From Rhynchopus euleeides (taxonomy: Eukaryota > Euglenozoa > Diplonemea > Diplonemida > Diplonemidae): DNA of 64,000 nt. Of this stretch, positions 18,008 through 29,843 are shown in pieces. A model generated the notes under the pieces. The model was not told where the DNA came from and searched no databases. It saw only the letters and a program-made list of their open reading frames with translations. The DNA lies in NCBI GenBank assembly GCA_963210315.1, contig OY723240.1:1-64000 (forward strand). Reading direction: 5' to 3'. Both the position numbers and the translations under genes were made by a program. How positions within the stretch are numbered: the first letter of the stretch is position 1; the number at the start of each line of letters is the position of its first letter.

Positions 18008-20040
18008 GTGTGGGGGTGGGGGAGTGGGGGTTGGTTGTGTGTAGCGGCTGGTGGGGGGGGGGGGGGGGGTGTCCCTGAAACCCTCCCGTTGCTTGCCCTT
18101 CCTGGCGTGGGGGGTGGGTGGGGAAGCGTCGACGCAACAAAAAGGGAATCAAGAGTGGTTGCAGCTGTGAAGTAAAAAAGGGCAATTCTTTGACAAAAGA
18201 ACCCCACGTTGTGTGGAGTGGGTCCCCCTTTTGGCTCACCTGAGGCCGCCTTGGATTTTGTCGTGCGTCAAACCCTCGTGTGATGGTGATGATCATGCGA
18301 TTCTGCGGAGCCTGAAGTGCAGACGAGGCAAAGCATGTGGATGACGAAGTTGTCTGACAGAGGATTCGTAAAAGCTGCAGAAGGGGAGGGGCGGGTAGAA
18401 CATCGTCAATCTGCGAACATCTGCATGAATCCGTCCCGCAAAATAGCGCACCGCGGCTCATGAAAAAACCCCCATGCCCGTAAGGACCTTAATTTTACAC
18501 AAAGGTTGCGGAAGGTAGCGTGCGGAAGGGCGATCCGGAAAAATCTGGAAGTAATATAAGGAGTGGCGCGCAGCAAAGCACGACCTGACACATGATTATG
18601 TGCACACAGTTGATGGCAGTACCGCCAGCTGGCACCGCCTTCTTCTGGAAGGAAGGTCTGCGTGGCAAAACAATATCGAAACAAAACAAACAACCCTCGA
18701 CACGCCCAGCGCGCCGTCGCAGTGCAGGGCAAAGCTGGAAGCACTTCTTTGGTGCTATTTGAGGACTGCATGTGGACCAGCTGACAGGAGGCAACACGAG
18801 TGTTCGCCTGATGAAGTGTGACGAAGTCTGGTGGAGAGTGTGCTTGCACCACAAACTGTACACGGAAGGCTGAGGGGGGGGGGGGACCCAGGATTTCTGA
18901 AGGGCAAAGAGCACCATGGGGTCGATGGAATCGACACCTTTCAGCCTGCCAGAAACAGCGGAAAAGGGCAAGGGAGGCAAAGGGGTCCCGGCTCAGCAGA
19001 CCCCACCAAAATAGCTGGCCACAGAGACAGATCGAAAGGAATGAACATAAAGTGTGAGGGATACCTCTTGTGGCCACGCCAATAGACACTAGGCCAAGCA
19101 CAGGACCATGAGGAAGAGCTGGTGGCATCACATCAGACTTACCCGACTCGCACGCAGGAAAGGAACCGGAAGGAAAATTCGTGAACGACATTGCGGCGAG
19201 GGACAGGCAAAATCGTGAAAGTATCGAGAGCTTTGGGGGTGGGGGGGGGACCGTGTCGGGCCTGGATGCAGCCCTTTCGAACTGCATGACCCCAACACGA
19301 CAGATCCTGGGTAGCTTTGGATCCAGGGGTGTGAATAGTACGAGACCCGCAAACCTGGGAGGCGAGAGGGGAGGCATGTACAACAAGAGGAAAACGCACA
19401 GCACACAACACCGAAGCAAACCACATTTATAAACAACGGCGCCTGCCACGAGGGGTATCGTAGCCTTGGGTATTGGCACAACAAGCTGTGTGGACTAACT
19501 ACGCCCTTTCACAGGGAGGTGGGTTCTCGCAAAAACCAAATCAGAAGTTGATCCAGGCAGGGGAAAGAAGGGATGAAGGAGAGAGGAAGTTGTGTAATCG
19601 AGTCGCGGGTTGCATGCAAAGGAGATACAGCGGGCACCCTGCAGCCTGATATGACCCTGACCCAATGTGACGCCTGCTACTAACATGTTGCCAAGGGCCC
19701 CCTGACCCCCAATGGCGTGGAACTGCAGCTATACTCCAGCTACACTCTCCTGAAGCTCTACCAAGCTCAGGGACCACATCACAAGACCCCCTTAGCAAGG
19801 CGAGGCTGCGCGCTGCAAGGCCTGGGTAGGCAACATCGAGGCAGAGAAGTGTGGGTGTGGCATGCACGCATGTGGCGACAAGTGCGGTGGGTGTACAATG
19901 GGGTCGTATCAGAGCTCGATTGGTGTGACATACTTGGTGAGTACACCAAAGAACGATTCACGTGTGTGTGTGTGCCAGGAGTGCCACACTGCAATTTGAG
20001 GGTCTCTGTCCGATGGATGGTGCCCGTTGAGGGCAGGAAG
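18008..20040. other. Intergenic region, repeats but no supported gene
   Basis: A G run lies at 18051-18069. A minus frame of 357 codons (18406-19479) is open, but its translation is Cys/Phe/His-rich without domain or codon bias and part of it is a dispersed repeat, so I do not call it. The 19266-19448 segment is described separately. Confidence 0.5.
19266..19448. repeat. Dispersed repeat, copy 1 (second copy at 31884)
   Basis: Starts near GCAGCCCTTTCGAACTGCAT and ends at TTTATAAACAACGGCGCCTG. It matches 31884-32078 in the same orientation over the full length with small indels. No inverted ends seen; nature unknown. Confidence 0.75.
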
Positions 20041-23000
20041 TGATGCTCGATTCCCAACACAGGATCCTCTCAGAGCAAGGAACAACAGAGCAAGAAACAG
20101 ATTGTGGAGCGGCACCCTATAATCCGTGCCTCCAGCATCAACCAGCCGACATGAGGCGCCATGCACACAGGGTGGGTGGCGCGTTTGAGCTTTCTGGGGT
20201 ATTGGTCGTACACTCCCCTGGCACTGTCCCTCTTTTCATGCCAGCACACGCCACACACTCAACACTGCAGGGGAGGGTCTTTGAGAGATAGTGTGGAAAG
20301 GTGGGCAGGTAGGCAGGCCTGAACAGGATAGGCGTCACAGCTGAGTCACACACAGAGCAAAGGCCCAACCCCCGCCCGCACACAAACACACACACCAACA
20401 AACCTCCAACTCTAAACTAGAAACTTGCGCACTGTTGACCACGCTCGGCAGAGTGTTTTTCGGCCAGGAGGGCACTTCGCACTAATTGGTGGTCTCAATC
20501 GGAAACCACCGTGAAACAGAGTCACGAACAGGAGACAAATCTCCACGAGAAGGGAACCGAAGGCTGACATCACATGTCAACATTTTCTCCTCCCGCTCTC
20601 TCAAACAAAAAGACTCAAACAACAGCCTCACGGGAAGACCTTCACTAGGTGTCAATGTTCATCCTGCTTTGTTCGGGCGATTCACCTTGTCTCGCACTCT
20701 GGGGCGAAGGACCGCGTCGCGGAAAACTGTCGCCTGCTGATCGTGAAGTGAAACAAGCAAACCAGGTCACCATTATTGAACAAACCATTGACTGATGAAA
20801 AGTGTGTAGAGCACGGTGGGCAGAACTGCATGACACGTTCCGCAGCGAGGATCGTGTGCCTGCGGTTGTCGTCGGCTGGAGGAGCTGGGAGTGTGGAGGG
20901 GGGTGGACTCAGTGGAGGGGATTGTTGTCAGAGAAGTAAGGCACAAAGGTCGACCACCCTTCACCCACATTGCAGGTGGCATGCGAGACCTTTGGAGGGG
21001 GTGCGGTACTGATCACGCAAAGGCACCACGCACACAGGAAGAAAGAGGGACGATGAAGTGGAATCGCATGAAGGAAGCGAGTCCATTCCGCACGTTCACT
21101 GTGCCAGAAGGCAGTTGGTGTTCGCGTCTGACACGCTGCTTGGAACCCAAACCCATCCCGCCCGCAAAGAGGAGGAAATCACCGCTCATGCACAAACCCA
21201 CAGGGCGTGGGTTTGCGGGATATCCTGAACAGAAGCAGCACCTGCAGCAGATCCTTGAAGGTAACACCGTGTGACAACAAGCCTGTAGAAACAAATGTGG
21301 AAAGTGCCACTGCGCTCGTTCTGCACTTTTGCTTGACGCTTCCACACTCACACTCCGAGCCACTGCTAATGGTGGTGTCGTGAGTGAGGAGCACAAGGGC
21401 ACGAAGAAGCACGTGACACTTTCCGCCGTGCTATGTCAGTGTGAGCAAAGACCCCGATACACACATTGGAGGCAGCATGCGCTCGCATGCACGTCCCCTA
21501 CACCTGCACCGCCATTCCCTCAATCGCGTCAGCAGGCAAGTTGCGCCGCTTCCACGAGCTGACACGGTCCCTCCCCCGGCCAAAGGAAGTGTTCGCCCGC
21601 TGCAGTGGCGTGAAGGGACTCAGCGGGGCAGGTGAATGCGAAGCTGCTGAGCCCCCGTCATGCATGTACTGCCCAGAGGGGCTGGCCGACTGGCTGCTGG
21701 GGCTCAGGATGGCCATCTCGACATCATCTCCCGCCAGCACAGGTGCGGTGTACGAGGGGGTGCCCGTGAATGTGGACGCACGCACCATATTCGGCGCGCG
21801 CACGCGCCCTCTGCCACGGGGAAGCGAGGGGGAAAGCAACGCCTCGTTGTAGTGTGAGTTCGACGTGAGTGGTGGTGAGTCAATAGGTGTCGGCAGCAGG
21901 TGCAGCAGAGACGTGTCTGCGTGTGTCCCAAATGTGGCATCGATAGGAGCAGACACGCTGACATCATCTTCGAACATCCCTGCGCTGTAAGAGGCGTTGG
22001 AAGGGCTGCTGGCCATCACAGAGCTGCCGTCTGCACCCGCACCAAGGGGAATCCCAAAGGAGATGAAGTTGTCGACGTCTTTGGCAGTCGGCACGCCTGC
22101 CTCCTCCTCCACCCACACGTCCTCCTGCACGGTGCGGCGGCGGTTCTTGAGCACCACGTAGACATCGCACACCAGATCCACCACAGCCTTCAACACAACG
22201 AAGACCATCGCCACCTGCAGCACGTCTGCCGCAACGCTGAAGAGTGGGTCGTTCAGGTCCTCGTGGTAGTACCCGACACCCTGCATCCCCGTAGCAACCG
22301 CACCAATCGCACACAGCACACTGTATGTCATGTTGTCACGGTGCCTGCAGTACGGACGCGTCCAGGCGACGAACAAAGTCATCATGACCAGGAGCAAGCA
22401 CATCCCCATACGCAGGTGCCCGCACTCTGTGAAGGTGCTGGTGTTCGGGACAGCGAGCGCTGCGACAGCGAAGACGATGAGGAAGAAGTACGCCGAATAC
22501 CAAGATGTTGTCTGGCGGTAAGGCTTCACAACAGACATGTGGCGTTCGGGCCACGGGTCGCCACGTCTGGTCGCAACCCACTCGCCTGGGCCAAGGAGAA
22601 ACAGACCCAGCAGGGAGGGTGTCGGCGTCTTCAGCAGCGCGGGGTCGGAGGTGTCAGGGTACCAGGGGCGGTGCACCCCACGTGCGGGCACAGCGCCACG
22701 CACACGATACACCAGCACGGCAGGGACCAGCACACACAGGAGGAGGCCAGCAAGGCCTGCAGAGAACTGCACCAGGTTCCTGGGGTACACGACGAGGTGC
22801 TGCGACACAAACACATTGCCCTGGTACATCAGGGTGAAGACATACACAAACGTCGATGGCGCGTGTGCAAAGCCCTGGTAGGCAATCAGCTCGTACAGCG
22901 AGGTCTGGCTGGGCAGCCACCCGCGTACCACCCACGCCACGCCCTGCAGCACACCCCCCAGGAACAGGCACAGCAGGGTGTTGCCGACAAGGGCCCCGAG

Positions 23001-26000
23001 GTGCTCGCTGTCGTCCACACGCAGCCCTGTGGGGTGCACGGCAAACGGCAGCTCCGCATCGAACCCGCACTGCGGCGACCCCAGCAGGCCCAGCGTGTTC
23101 CCGGCAGCAGCAGCACTGAGGCTCACTACGGCCAGGGCGGGCGAGGGGGCGTCACCGAGCACCCCTGGAGGAGCCTGTGGCAATCCGACGTGCACGACGC
23201 AGCTCCCACGGACACCGCTGATGCGGTCCACCGCAGTCAGGCGCACCAGCTCAGGCGCGGAGATGCTGTAGCCGCTGTGCCCAACCGACAGGCGCACACT
23301 CCCGTCATGCTTGTTGGCCTGCCTGCGGACAAACCCCGCCTGCCCAGCAGCCCACACAGCACCCTTCGTGGCGTTCCCACCGCCCACAAGCCGCGCCTCG
23401 ACGTGGAAGTCTGAGGGGCCGCCAGAGTGCATGTAGACCACGAGGGTTACCTTCTGCCCCACCATGTCCGCCACAGACACATTCCCCGATGGGCACCGCA
23501 GGTCAAGGGTCAAGGTCTGCAGCAGCAGACACGTTGCCGCCAGTCGGAGGTGCATCGGTGACGCCAGCACCTGGAGGGACATCTGTGGCGGATATCGGTG
23601 AGAACGTCAAGGCCACTGGAGGGGCAAAAGTGAGTGGCGATACGGCTGCGGGCAGTGGTGTGCCGGCAGGGGGTGGTGACACCGGCAGCAGTGGTGCGGG
23701 TGTGTCTGGTGCCAGCGTGGGCAGGGCGGTGGGCCTCGCTGTCACAGGTGCAGGTGACACTGCAACAGGCGACGGGGTGGCGGAAGGCGGCAGAGTTGCA
23801 GAGGGGGTAGACGGTGCAAGGGTCTGAGGCGCAGGGGTCCCAGGCGGCAGTGACGCTGCTGCAGGTGTCTCCGGGGAAGCAGTCGTGGGGGGCAGTGCAG
23901 GGGACAGCGTCTGTGGGACGAGGGAGGGCGCGGGTGACACAGGAAGAGGTGCAAGCGGTGCCGGAGTTGTTGGTGTTCCAGGAACAATTGTGTCAGGTGC
24001 AGATGTTGCCGGCGCCGGAGTTGCAGGTGTCCCAGGAACCAGTGTGTCAGGTGCAACTGTGGCAGGTGCCGAAGTTCTGGGTGTCCCAGGAACAAGTGTG
24101 TCAGGTGCAGCTGTCGCCGGTGCGGGAGTTGTAGGTGTCCCAGGAACCAGTGTGCCAGGTGCAACTGTGGCAGGTGCCGGAGTTGTGGGTGTCCCAGGTA
24201 CCAGCGTGTCAGGTGCAACTGTGGCAGGTGCGGGAGTTGAAGGTGTTCCAGGAACCAGCGTGTCAGGTGCAGGTGTTGCCGGTGCCGTAGTCGCAGGTGT
24301 AACAGTTTCAGGTGCCGGAGTTGTAGGCGTCCCAGGAACCAGTGGATCAGGTGCAGGTGTTGTCGGTGCCGTTGTTGCAGGTACAACAGTGTCAGGTGCA
24401 GCTGTCGCCGGTGCCGGAGTTGTAGGTGCTCCAGGAACCAGCGTGTCAGGTGCAGGTGTGGCAGGTGCCGTAGTTGCAGGTGCAACAGTGTCAGGTGCAA
24501 CTGTGGCAGGTGCCGGAGTTGTGGGTGTCCCGGGAACCAGCGTGTCAGGTGCAGATGTTGCCGGTGCCGTAGTTGCATGTGTTCCAGGAACCAGTGTATC
24601 AGGTGCAGATGTTGTCGGTGCCGTAGTCGCAGGTGCAACTGTGGCAGGTGCCAGTGTTGCAGGTGTTCCAGGAACCAGCGTGTCAGGTGCAGGTGTTGTC
24701 GGTGCTGTAGTCGCAGGTGCAACAGTGTCAGGTGCAGCTGTCGCCGGTGCTGGAGTTGTAGGCGTCCCAGGAACCAGTGTATCAGGTGCAGATGTTGCTG
24801 GTGCCGTAGTCGCAGGTGCAACTGTGGCAGGCGCAGCTGTCGCCGGTGCCGGAGTTGTGGGTGTCCCAGGAACAATTGTGTCAGGTGCCAGTGTTGCCGG
24901 TGCCGTCGTTGCAGGTGTCCCAGGAACCAGTGTATCAGGTGCAGATGTTGTCGGTGCCGTAGTTGCAGGTGCAACAGTGTCAGGTGCAGCTGTGGCAGGT
25001 GCTGGAGTTGTAGGTGTTCCAGGAACCAGTGTATCAGGTGCAGATGTTGCTGGTGCCGTCGTTGCAGGTGCAACAGTATCAGGTGCAGCTGTCGCCGGTG
25101 CTGGAGTTGTAGGCGTCCCAGGAACCAGTGTGTCAGGTGCAGATGTTGTCGGTGCCGTAGTCGCAGGTGCAACTGTGGCAGGTGCCGGAGTTGTAGGTGT
25201 TCCAGGAACTAGTGTATCAGGTGCAGATGTTGCTGGTGCCGTAGTCGCAGGTGTAACTGTGGCAGGCGCAGCTGTCGCCGGTGCCGGAGTTGTGGGTGTC
25301 CCAGGAACAATTGTGTCAGGTGCAGATGTTGCCGGTGCCGTAGTTGCAGGTGTAACAGGAACCAGTGTATCAGGGGCAACTGTGGCAGGTGCCGGTGTTG
25401 TAGGTGTTCCAGGAACCAGTGTATCAGGTGCAGATGTTGCTGGTGCCTTCGTTGCAGGTGCAACAGTATCAGGTGCAGCTGTCGCCGGTGCTGGAGTTGT
25501 AGGCGTCCCAGGAACCAGTGTATCAGGTGCAGATGTTGCTGGTGCCGTAGTCGCAGGTGCAACAGTATCAGGTGCAGCTGTCGCCGGTGCCGGAGTTGCG
25601 GGTGTCCCAGGAACCAGCGTGTCAGGTGCAAGTGTTGTCGGTGCCGTAGTCGCAGGTGCAAATGTGGCGGGTGCAACTGTGGCAGGTGCCGGAGTTGTGG
25701 GTGTCCCAGGAACCAGTGTATCAGGTGCAGGTGTTGCCGGTGCCGTTGTTGCCGGTACAGCTGTTAATGGCGAAGGTGTTGGCGGTGTCGGCGTTGCAGG
25801 TGCAGGGGTTGGCGGTGCAGGTGTCGCTGGTGCAGGTGTTGGTGGTGTCGGTGTCAGAGGTGCAAGTGTTGCAGGTGCAGGCGTCGGGGGTGACGGTGAT
25901 GACGGTGAATGTGTAGGAGGCGAAGGTGTTGCGGGTAAAGGTGTTGGCGGTGAAGGAGTTGCGGGCGCAGGTGTTAGTGGTGCAGGCGTCGGTGGTGCCG

Positions 26001-28048
26001 GTGTTGGCGGCGATGGTGTTGGCGGTGCAGGTGTTGGAGGTGAAGGTGTTGGCGGAATGGGCGTTGGAGGTGCAGGTGTCGGTGGTGCAGGCGTTGCGGG
26101 TGACGGTGTTGGAGGTGAAGGTGTTGGCGGGGCAGGTGTCGCTGGTGAAGGTGTGACCGGAATGGGCGTTGGGGGTGAGGGTGTTGGCGGCGCCGGTGTA
26201 AGAGGTGCAAGTGTTGCGGGTGCCGGCGTTGGTGGTGCAGGCGTCGCGGGTGCAGGTGTTGGAGGTGAAGGCGTTGGTGGGGATGGCGTTGGCGGTGAAG
26301 GAGTGACGGGTGCCGGTGTTGGCGGCGATGGCGTTGGCGGTGCAGGTGTTGCGGGTGACGGTGTTGGTGGTGCAGGCGTCGCTGGTGCCGGTGTCGGAGG
26401 GGAAGGTGTTGGTGGAGATGGCGTTGGCGGTGAAGGCGTGACGGGTGCCGGTGTTGGCGGTGCAGGCGTCGCTGGTGCCGGTGTTGGCGGCGAAGGTGTC
26501 GGAGGTGCCGGCGTTGGTGGTGCAGGCGTTGCGGGTGAAGGTGTTGGCGGCGATGGCGTTGGCGGTGCAGGTGTCGGTGGTGCAGGCGTCGCTGGTGCCG
26601 GTGTCGGAGGGAAAGGTGTTGGTGGAGATGGCGTTGGCGGTGCAGGTGTCGGTGGTGCCGGCGTCGCTGGTGCCGGTGTCGGAGGGGAAGGTGTTGGTGG
26701 AGATGGCGTTGGCGGTGCAGGTGTTGCAGGTGACGGTGTTGGTGGTGCAGGCGTCGCTGGTGCCGGTGTTGGCGGCGAAGGTGTTGGTGGAGATGGCGTT
26801 GGTGGTGAAGGCGTTGCGGGTGACGGTGTTGGCACCGGTGTTGGCGGTGCAGGTGTCGGTGGTGAAGGTGTTGCTGGAATAGGAGTCGGAGGTGAGGGCG
26901 TTGGCGGTGAAGGTGTTGCGGGTGCCGGCGTGGGAGGTGACGGCGTCACTGGAGCAGGCGTCGGAGGTGCAGGTGTTGTCGGAGCTGATGTGGGAGGCAC
27001 AGGCGGTGGTGGTGCCGCAGTGTTGTCGGGCCACCACATGAATGTCACCTCAATGGGGGCCCTCGCTACCGAGTGAGAAAAAGTGAGAAAAAATGAGCGG
27101 AAAAACGCCCAAAAAAAGAGTGTGGGGAGTTGGGGGGTCCCTAGCCTGGGGAGCGTATTTGGACCCCGATTCTCGAAAAAGACGATCTCGGTGTGGCTCA
27201 GATCGAAGGGTTGACTCACAACATGGCGATTTGGTGCAAATTTCAGAGAAAATCCCACGTGCTACTGCGAACGACGAGACTCGGACGTCCCGTAGTGGGG
27301 CTGGGGAGGGAACCCCCTGGTCCCACGCATGCAGGTGTGTGGTCCGAAGAGCCAGTGGTACGGCTGGCCGACACCACAAGTGCAGCTCGTGGCGGTCGGA
27401 CACAGGAGGCCAGCAGGGGCGCAGTACCGGAGGCACGTGCAGGGGCCCCTTGGTGGGTGGGTCAAGGCAATCAGTCACGGCGGAACGTGTTCCAGGCGGG
27501 CGAGGCTGTCATGGCGTTCGGCACTAACCTTCACCAGGTTTTTGGTTCCCCACACGGCCGCGACACCCTCTTCGTCTAGAGTGGGTCCGCGACTCGGAGT
27601 ACAGAGCCGATCCACCCGCACCGATGTCCAACACCGCCGACTCCGGGCCACCCTCCAAATCCGCCCGTAGAGGGGCGCTGGAGGACGGCCCGGAGGTCGT
27701 CGACGCGCTACCTTCACCCCCCTCGCGGTCGGCTTCATGGAGAAGCTGGTGAAGGCGATGGCGGGGGTGCGGACACCAAGGCCAATGTGGGACATCGGTG
27801 CAGGAGACGGTTCCCGCTGCACGGGGAGGCGAAGTGTATTAAGGGACGACGTCGGAGGGGCTGATCCCCGAGGCGATGGTGCGCCTGGTCAGAAGCGAGC
27901 TGAGCGGCGCCACCCCGGGCTCACGGAGGCACGGAGCAGGAAGGAGGCACGGGGGACGGCTACGACGCGAGTACAGCAGGCCGCGAAGCAGGATGGTATC
28001 CGTCGTCTACGGGAGAAGCTGCGCCGCCTCAACAGGGAGGCCCACAAC

Positions 28049-28144
28049 GGGGGCCCTCGCCGAGTGAGAAAAAGTGAGAAGTCAGCCATGTTTGGCTGAA
28101 AACTGACGACTCGTGACTCACAGTGACTCGGCGCGAGGACCCCC
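28049..28144. mobile_element. 96-bp MITE nested in the 2.9-kb element, TSD AAC
   Basis: GGGGGCCCTCGCC at the left and GGCGCGAGGACCCCC at the right, flanked by AAC on both sides (28046-28048, 28145-28147). The core from AGTGAGAAAAAGTGAGAAGT to GTGACTCACAGTGACTCG is identical to the MITE at 13367-13475. A copy of the family has thus landed inside a larger member. Confidence 0.88.
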
Positions 28145-28617
28145 AACGTCCCACGACGCACTGTGGTTCCGGGTTGCTATGGCCCACGCTTACCAGGACA
28201 ACCGACCGGCAGGGGATGTCCTGTCAATCCCCCCCGGGACATTGGTGTACTTGGTGGATTCCCCCTACGAACGACTTTAGTCGAGTGGCTTCGCCACGGT
28301 CAGGGAGACTTAGAATAGGGAGGAGCGCGCGCGAGGTTTTTGTTGCTGCTTGGTTGCTGTTGTTTGCTGTGTTGTTTCCCATCACTGTTGCTGCATAGTG
28401 CAGTTTCCGCCACGTGCGTTGCACGGTTGGACGGGGGCGCGACCACCACCACCCTTCATCAGGAAATCGGGTTGTGTGTGCGTTGGTGATCGGCCCCTCT
28501 CGCAGATCTTGACTAGGCAGGCTGGCCCCCCTCCCCTCTCCGGCCCTCTGGGCAAACTATTGCTTTGTTGTGCTTCTCGCGTCGCGCCAAGATACTTGCT
28601 CCACACTATTCACTAAA

Positions 28618-29684
28618 TCTCCCGATTCCCCCCAGCACATTCGTGTACTTGGCGGATTCCCCCCGATTCCCTCCAGTACATAGTCATGCTTGGCGGATTT
28701 CCCCCGATTGCCCCCAGCACATAGTCATGCTTGGCGGATTCCCCGCGATTCCCCCCAGAACATAGTCAGGCTTGGCGGATTTCCCCCGATTCCCCCCAGT
28801 ACATTCGTGTACTTGGCGGATTCCCCCCGATTGCCCCCAGTACATAGTCAGGCTTGGCGGATTTCCCCCGATTCCCCCAGTACGTAGTCGTACTTGGCGG
28901 ATTCCCCCCGATTCCCCCCAGTACATAGTCATGCTTGGCGGATTCCCCCCGATTCCCCCCAGCACATAGTCATGCTTGGCGGATTTCCCCCGATTCCCCC
29001 CAGTACATTGTCATACTTGGACGATTCCCCCCGATTCCCCCCAGTACATAGTCGTACTTGGACGATTCCCCCCGATTCCCCCCAGTACATAGTCATACTT
29101 GGACGATTCCCCCCGATTCCCCCCAGTACATAGTCATACTTGGACGATTCCCCCCGATTCCCCCCAGTACATAGTCATACTTGGACGATTCCCCCCGATT
29201 CCCCCCAGTACATAGTCATGCTTGGCAGATTCCCCCCGATTCCCCCCAGCACATAGTCATGCTTGGCGGATTCCCCCCGATTCCCCCCAGCACATAGTCA
29301 TGCTTGGCAGATTCCCCCCGATTCCCCCCAGCACATAGTCATGCTTGGCGGATTCCCCCCGATTCCCCCCAGCACATAGTCATGCTTGGCGGATTCCCCC
29401 CGATTCCCCCCAGCACATAGTCATGCTTGGCGGATTTCCCCCGATTCCCCCCAGCACTGGTACTGGGGGGAATCGGGGGGAATCGTCCAAGTACGACTAT
29501 GTACTGGGGGGAATCGGGGGGAATCGTCCAAGTATGACAATGTCCTGGGGGGAATCGGGGGGAATCGTCCAAGTACGACTATGTACTGGGGGGAATCGGG
29601 GGGAATCGACCAAGTACGACAATGTACTGGGGGGAATCGGGGGGAATCAACCAAGGACACTAATTTGCTGGGGGGAATCGGGGA
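28618..29684. repeat. 41-bp minisatellite with an inverted arm (large palindrome)
   Basis: The unit is GATTCCCCCCGATTCCCCCC followed by AGYACATAGTCATRCTTGGCG. About 20 direct units run 28618-29455, then about five units run in reverse complement to 29684, meeting at CAGCACTGGTACTGG. A lone decayed unit lies near 28228-28265. The strand with GGGGGGAATCGGGGGG could form G-quadruplexes, and the centre can extrude a cruciform. Short frames inside are by-products of the repeat. Confidence 0.95.
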
Positions 29685-29740
29685 GTGCCCCTACAGGAGG
29701 TGGGGACCACTGTGAGTCACTACGAGTCACTATGAGTCAC

Positions 29741-29843
29741 GTGACTGGTAGCGAGGCCGGTCTGGACCTCTGGGTGGAATTTTCTCATATTGTGCCAAGT
29801 CCCCACCCGGAGTTCCAGACCGGCCTCGCTACCAGTCAAGTGA
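29741..29843. repeat. Inverted-repeat insertion-like segment inside the 2.9-kb element
   Basis: GGTAGCGAGGCCGGTCTGGA and its complement face each other across about 50 bp. The TAGCGAGG core matches the family TIR, but GGCCGG replaces GGGCCCCC, so this is a variant or a relict of a third nested MITE. Short GAGTCACT repeats flank it. Confidence 0.7.

Noticed and set aside
18406..19479. 357-codon minus frame
   Set aside because: No domain, odd composition, overlaps a dispersed repeat.
21900..23414. 504-codon plus frame opposite the surface-protein TM region
   Set aside because: Minus strand encodes seven TM helices conserved in both copies; the plus frame is His/Arg-rich noise.
23885..27076. 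1,063-codon plus frame of [12 protein letters not shown] repeats (also 37900-39468)
   Set aside because: Mirror of the Pro/Thr stalk repeat, whose unit length is a multiple of three; the minus frame joins signal peptide and TM parts.
28618..29684. CRISPR-like array
   Set aside because: Units are contiguous 41-bp repeats with no unique spacers, in a eukaryotic transposon.
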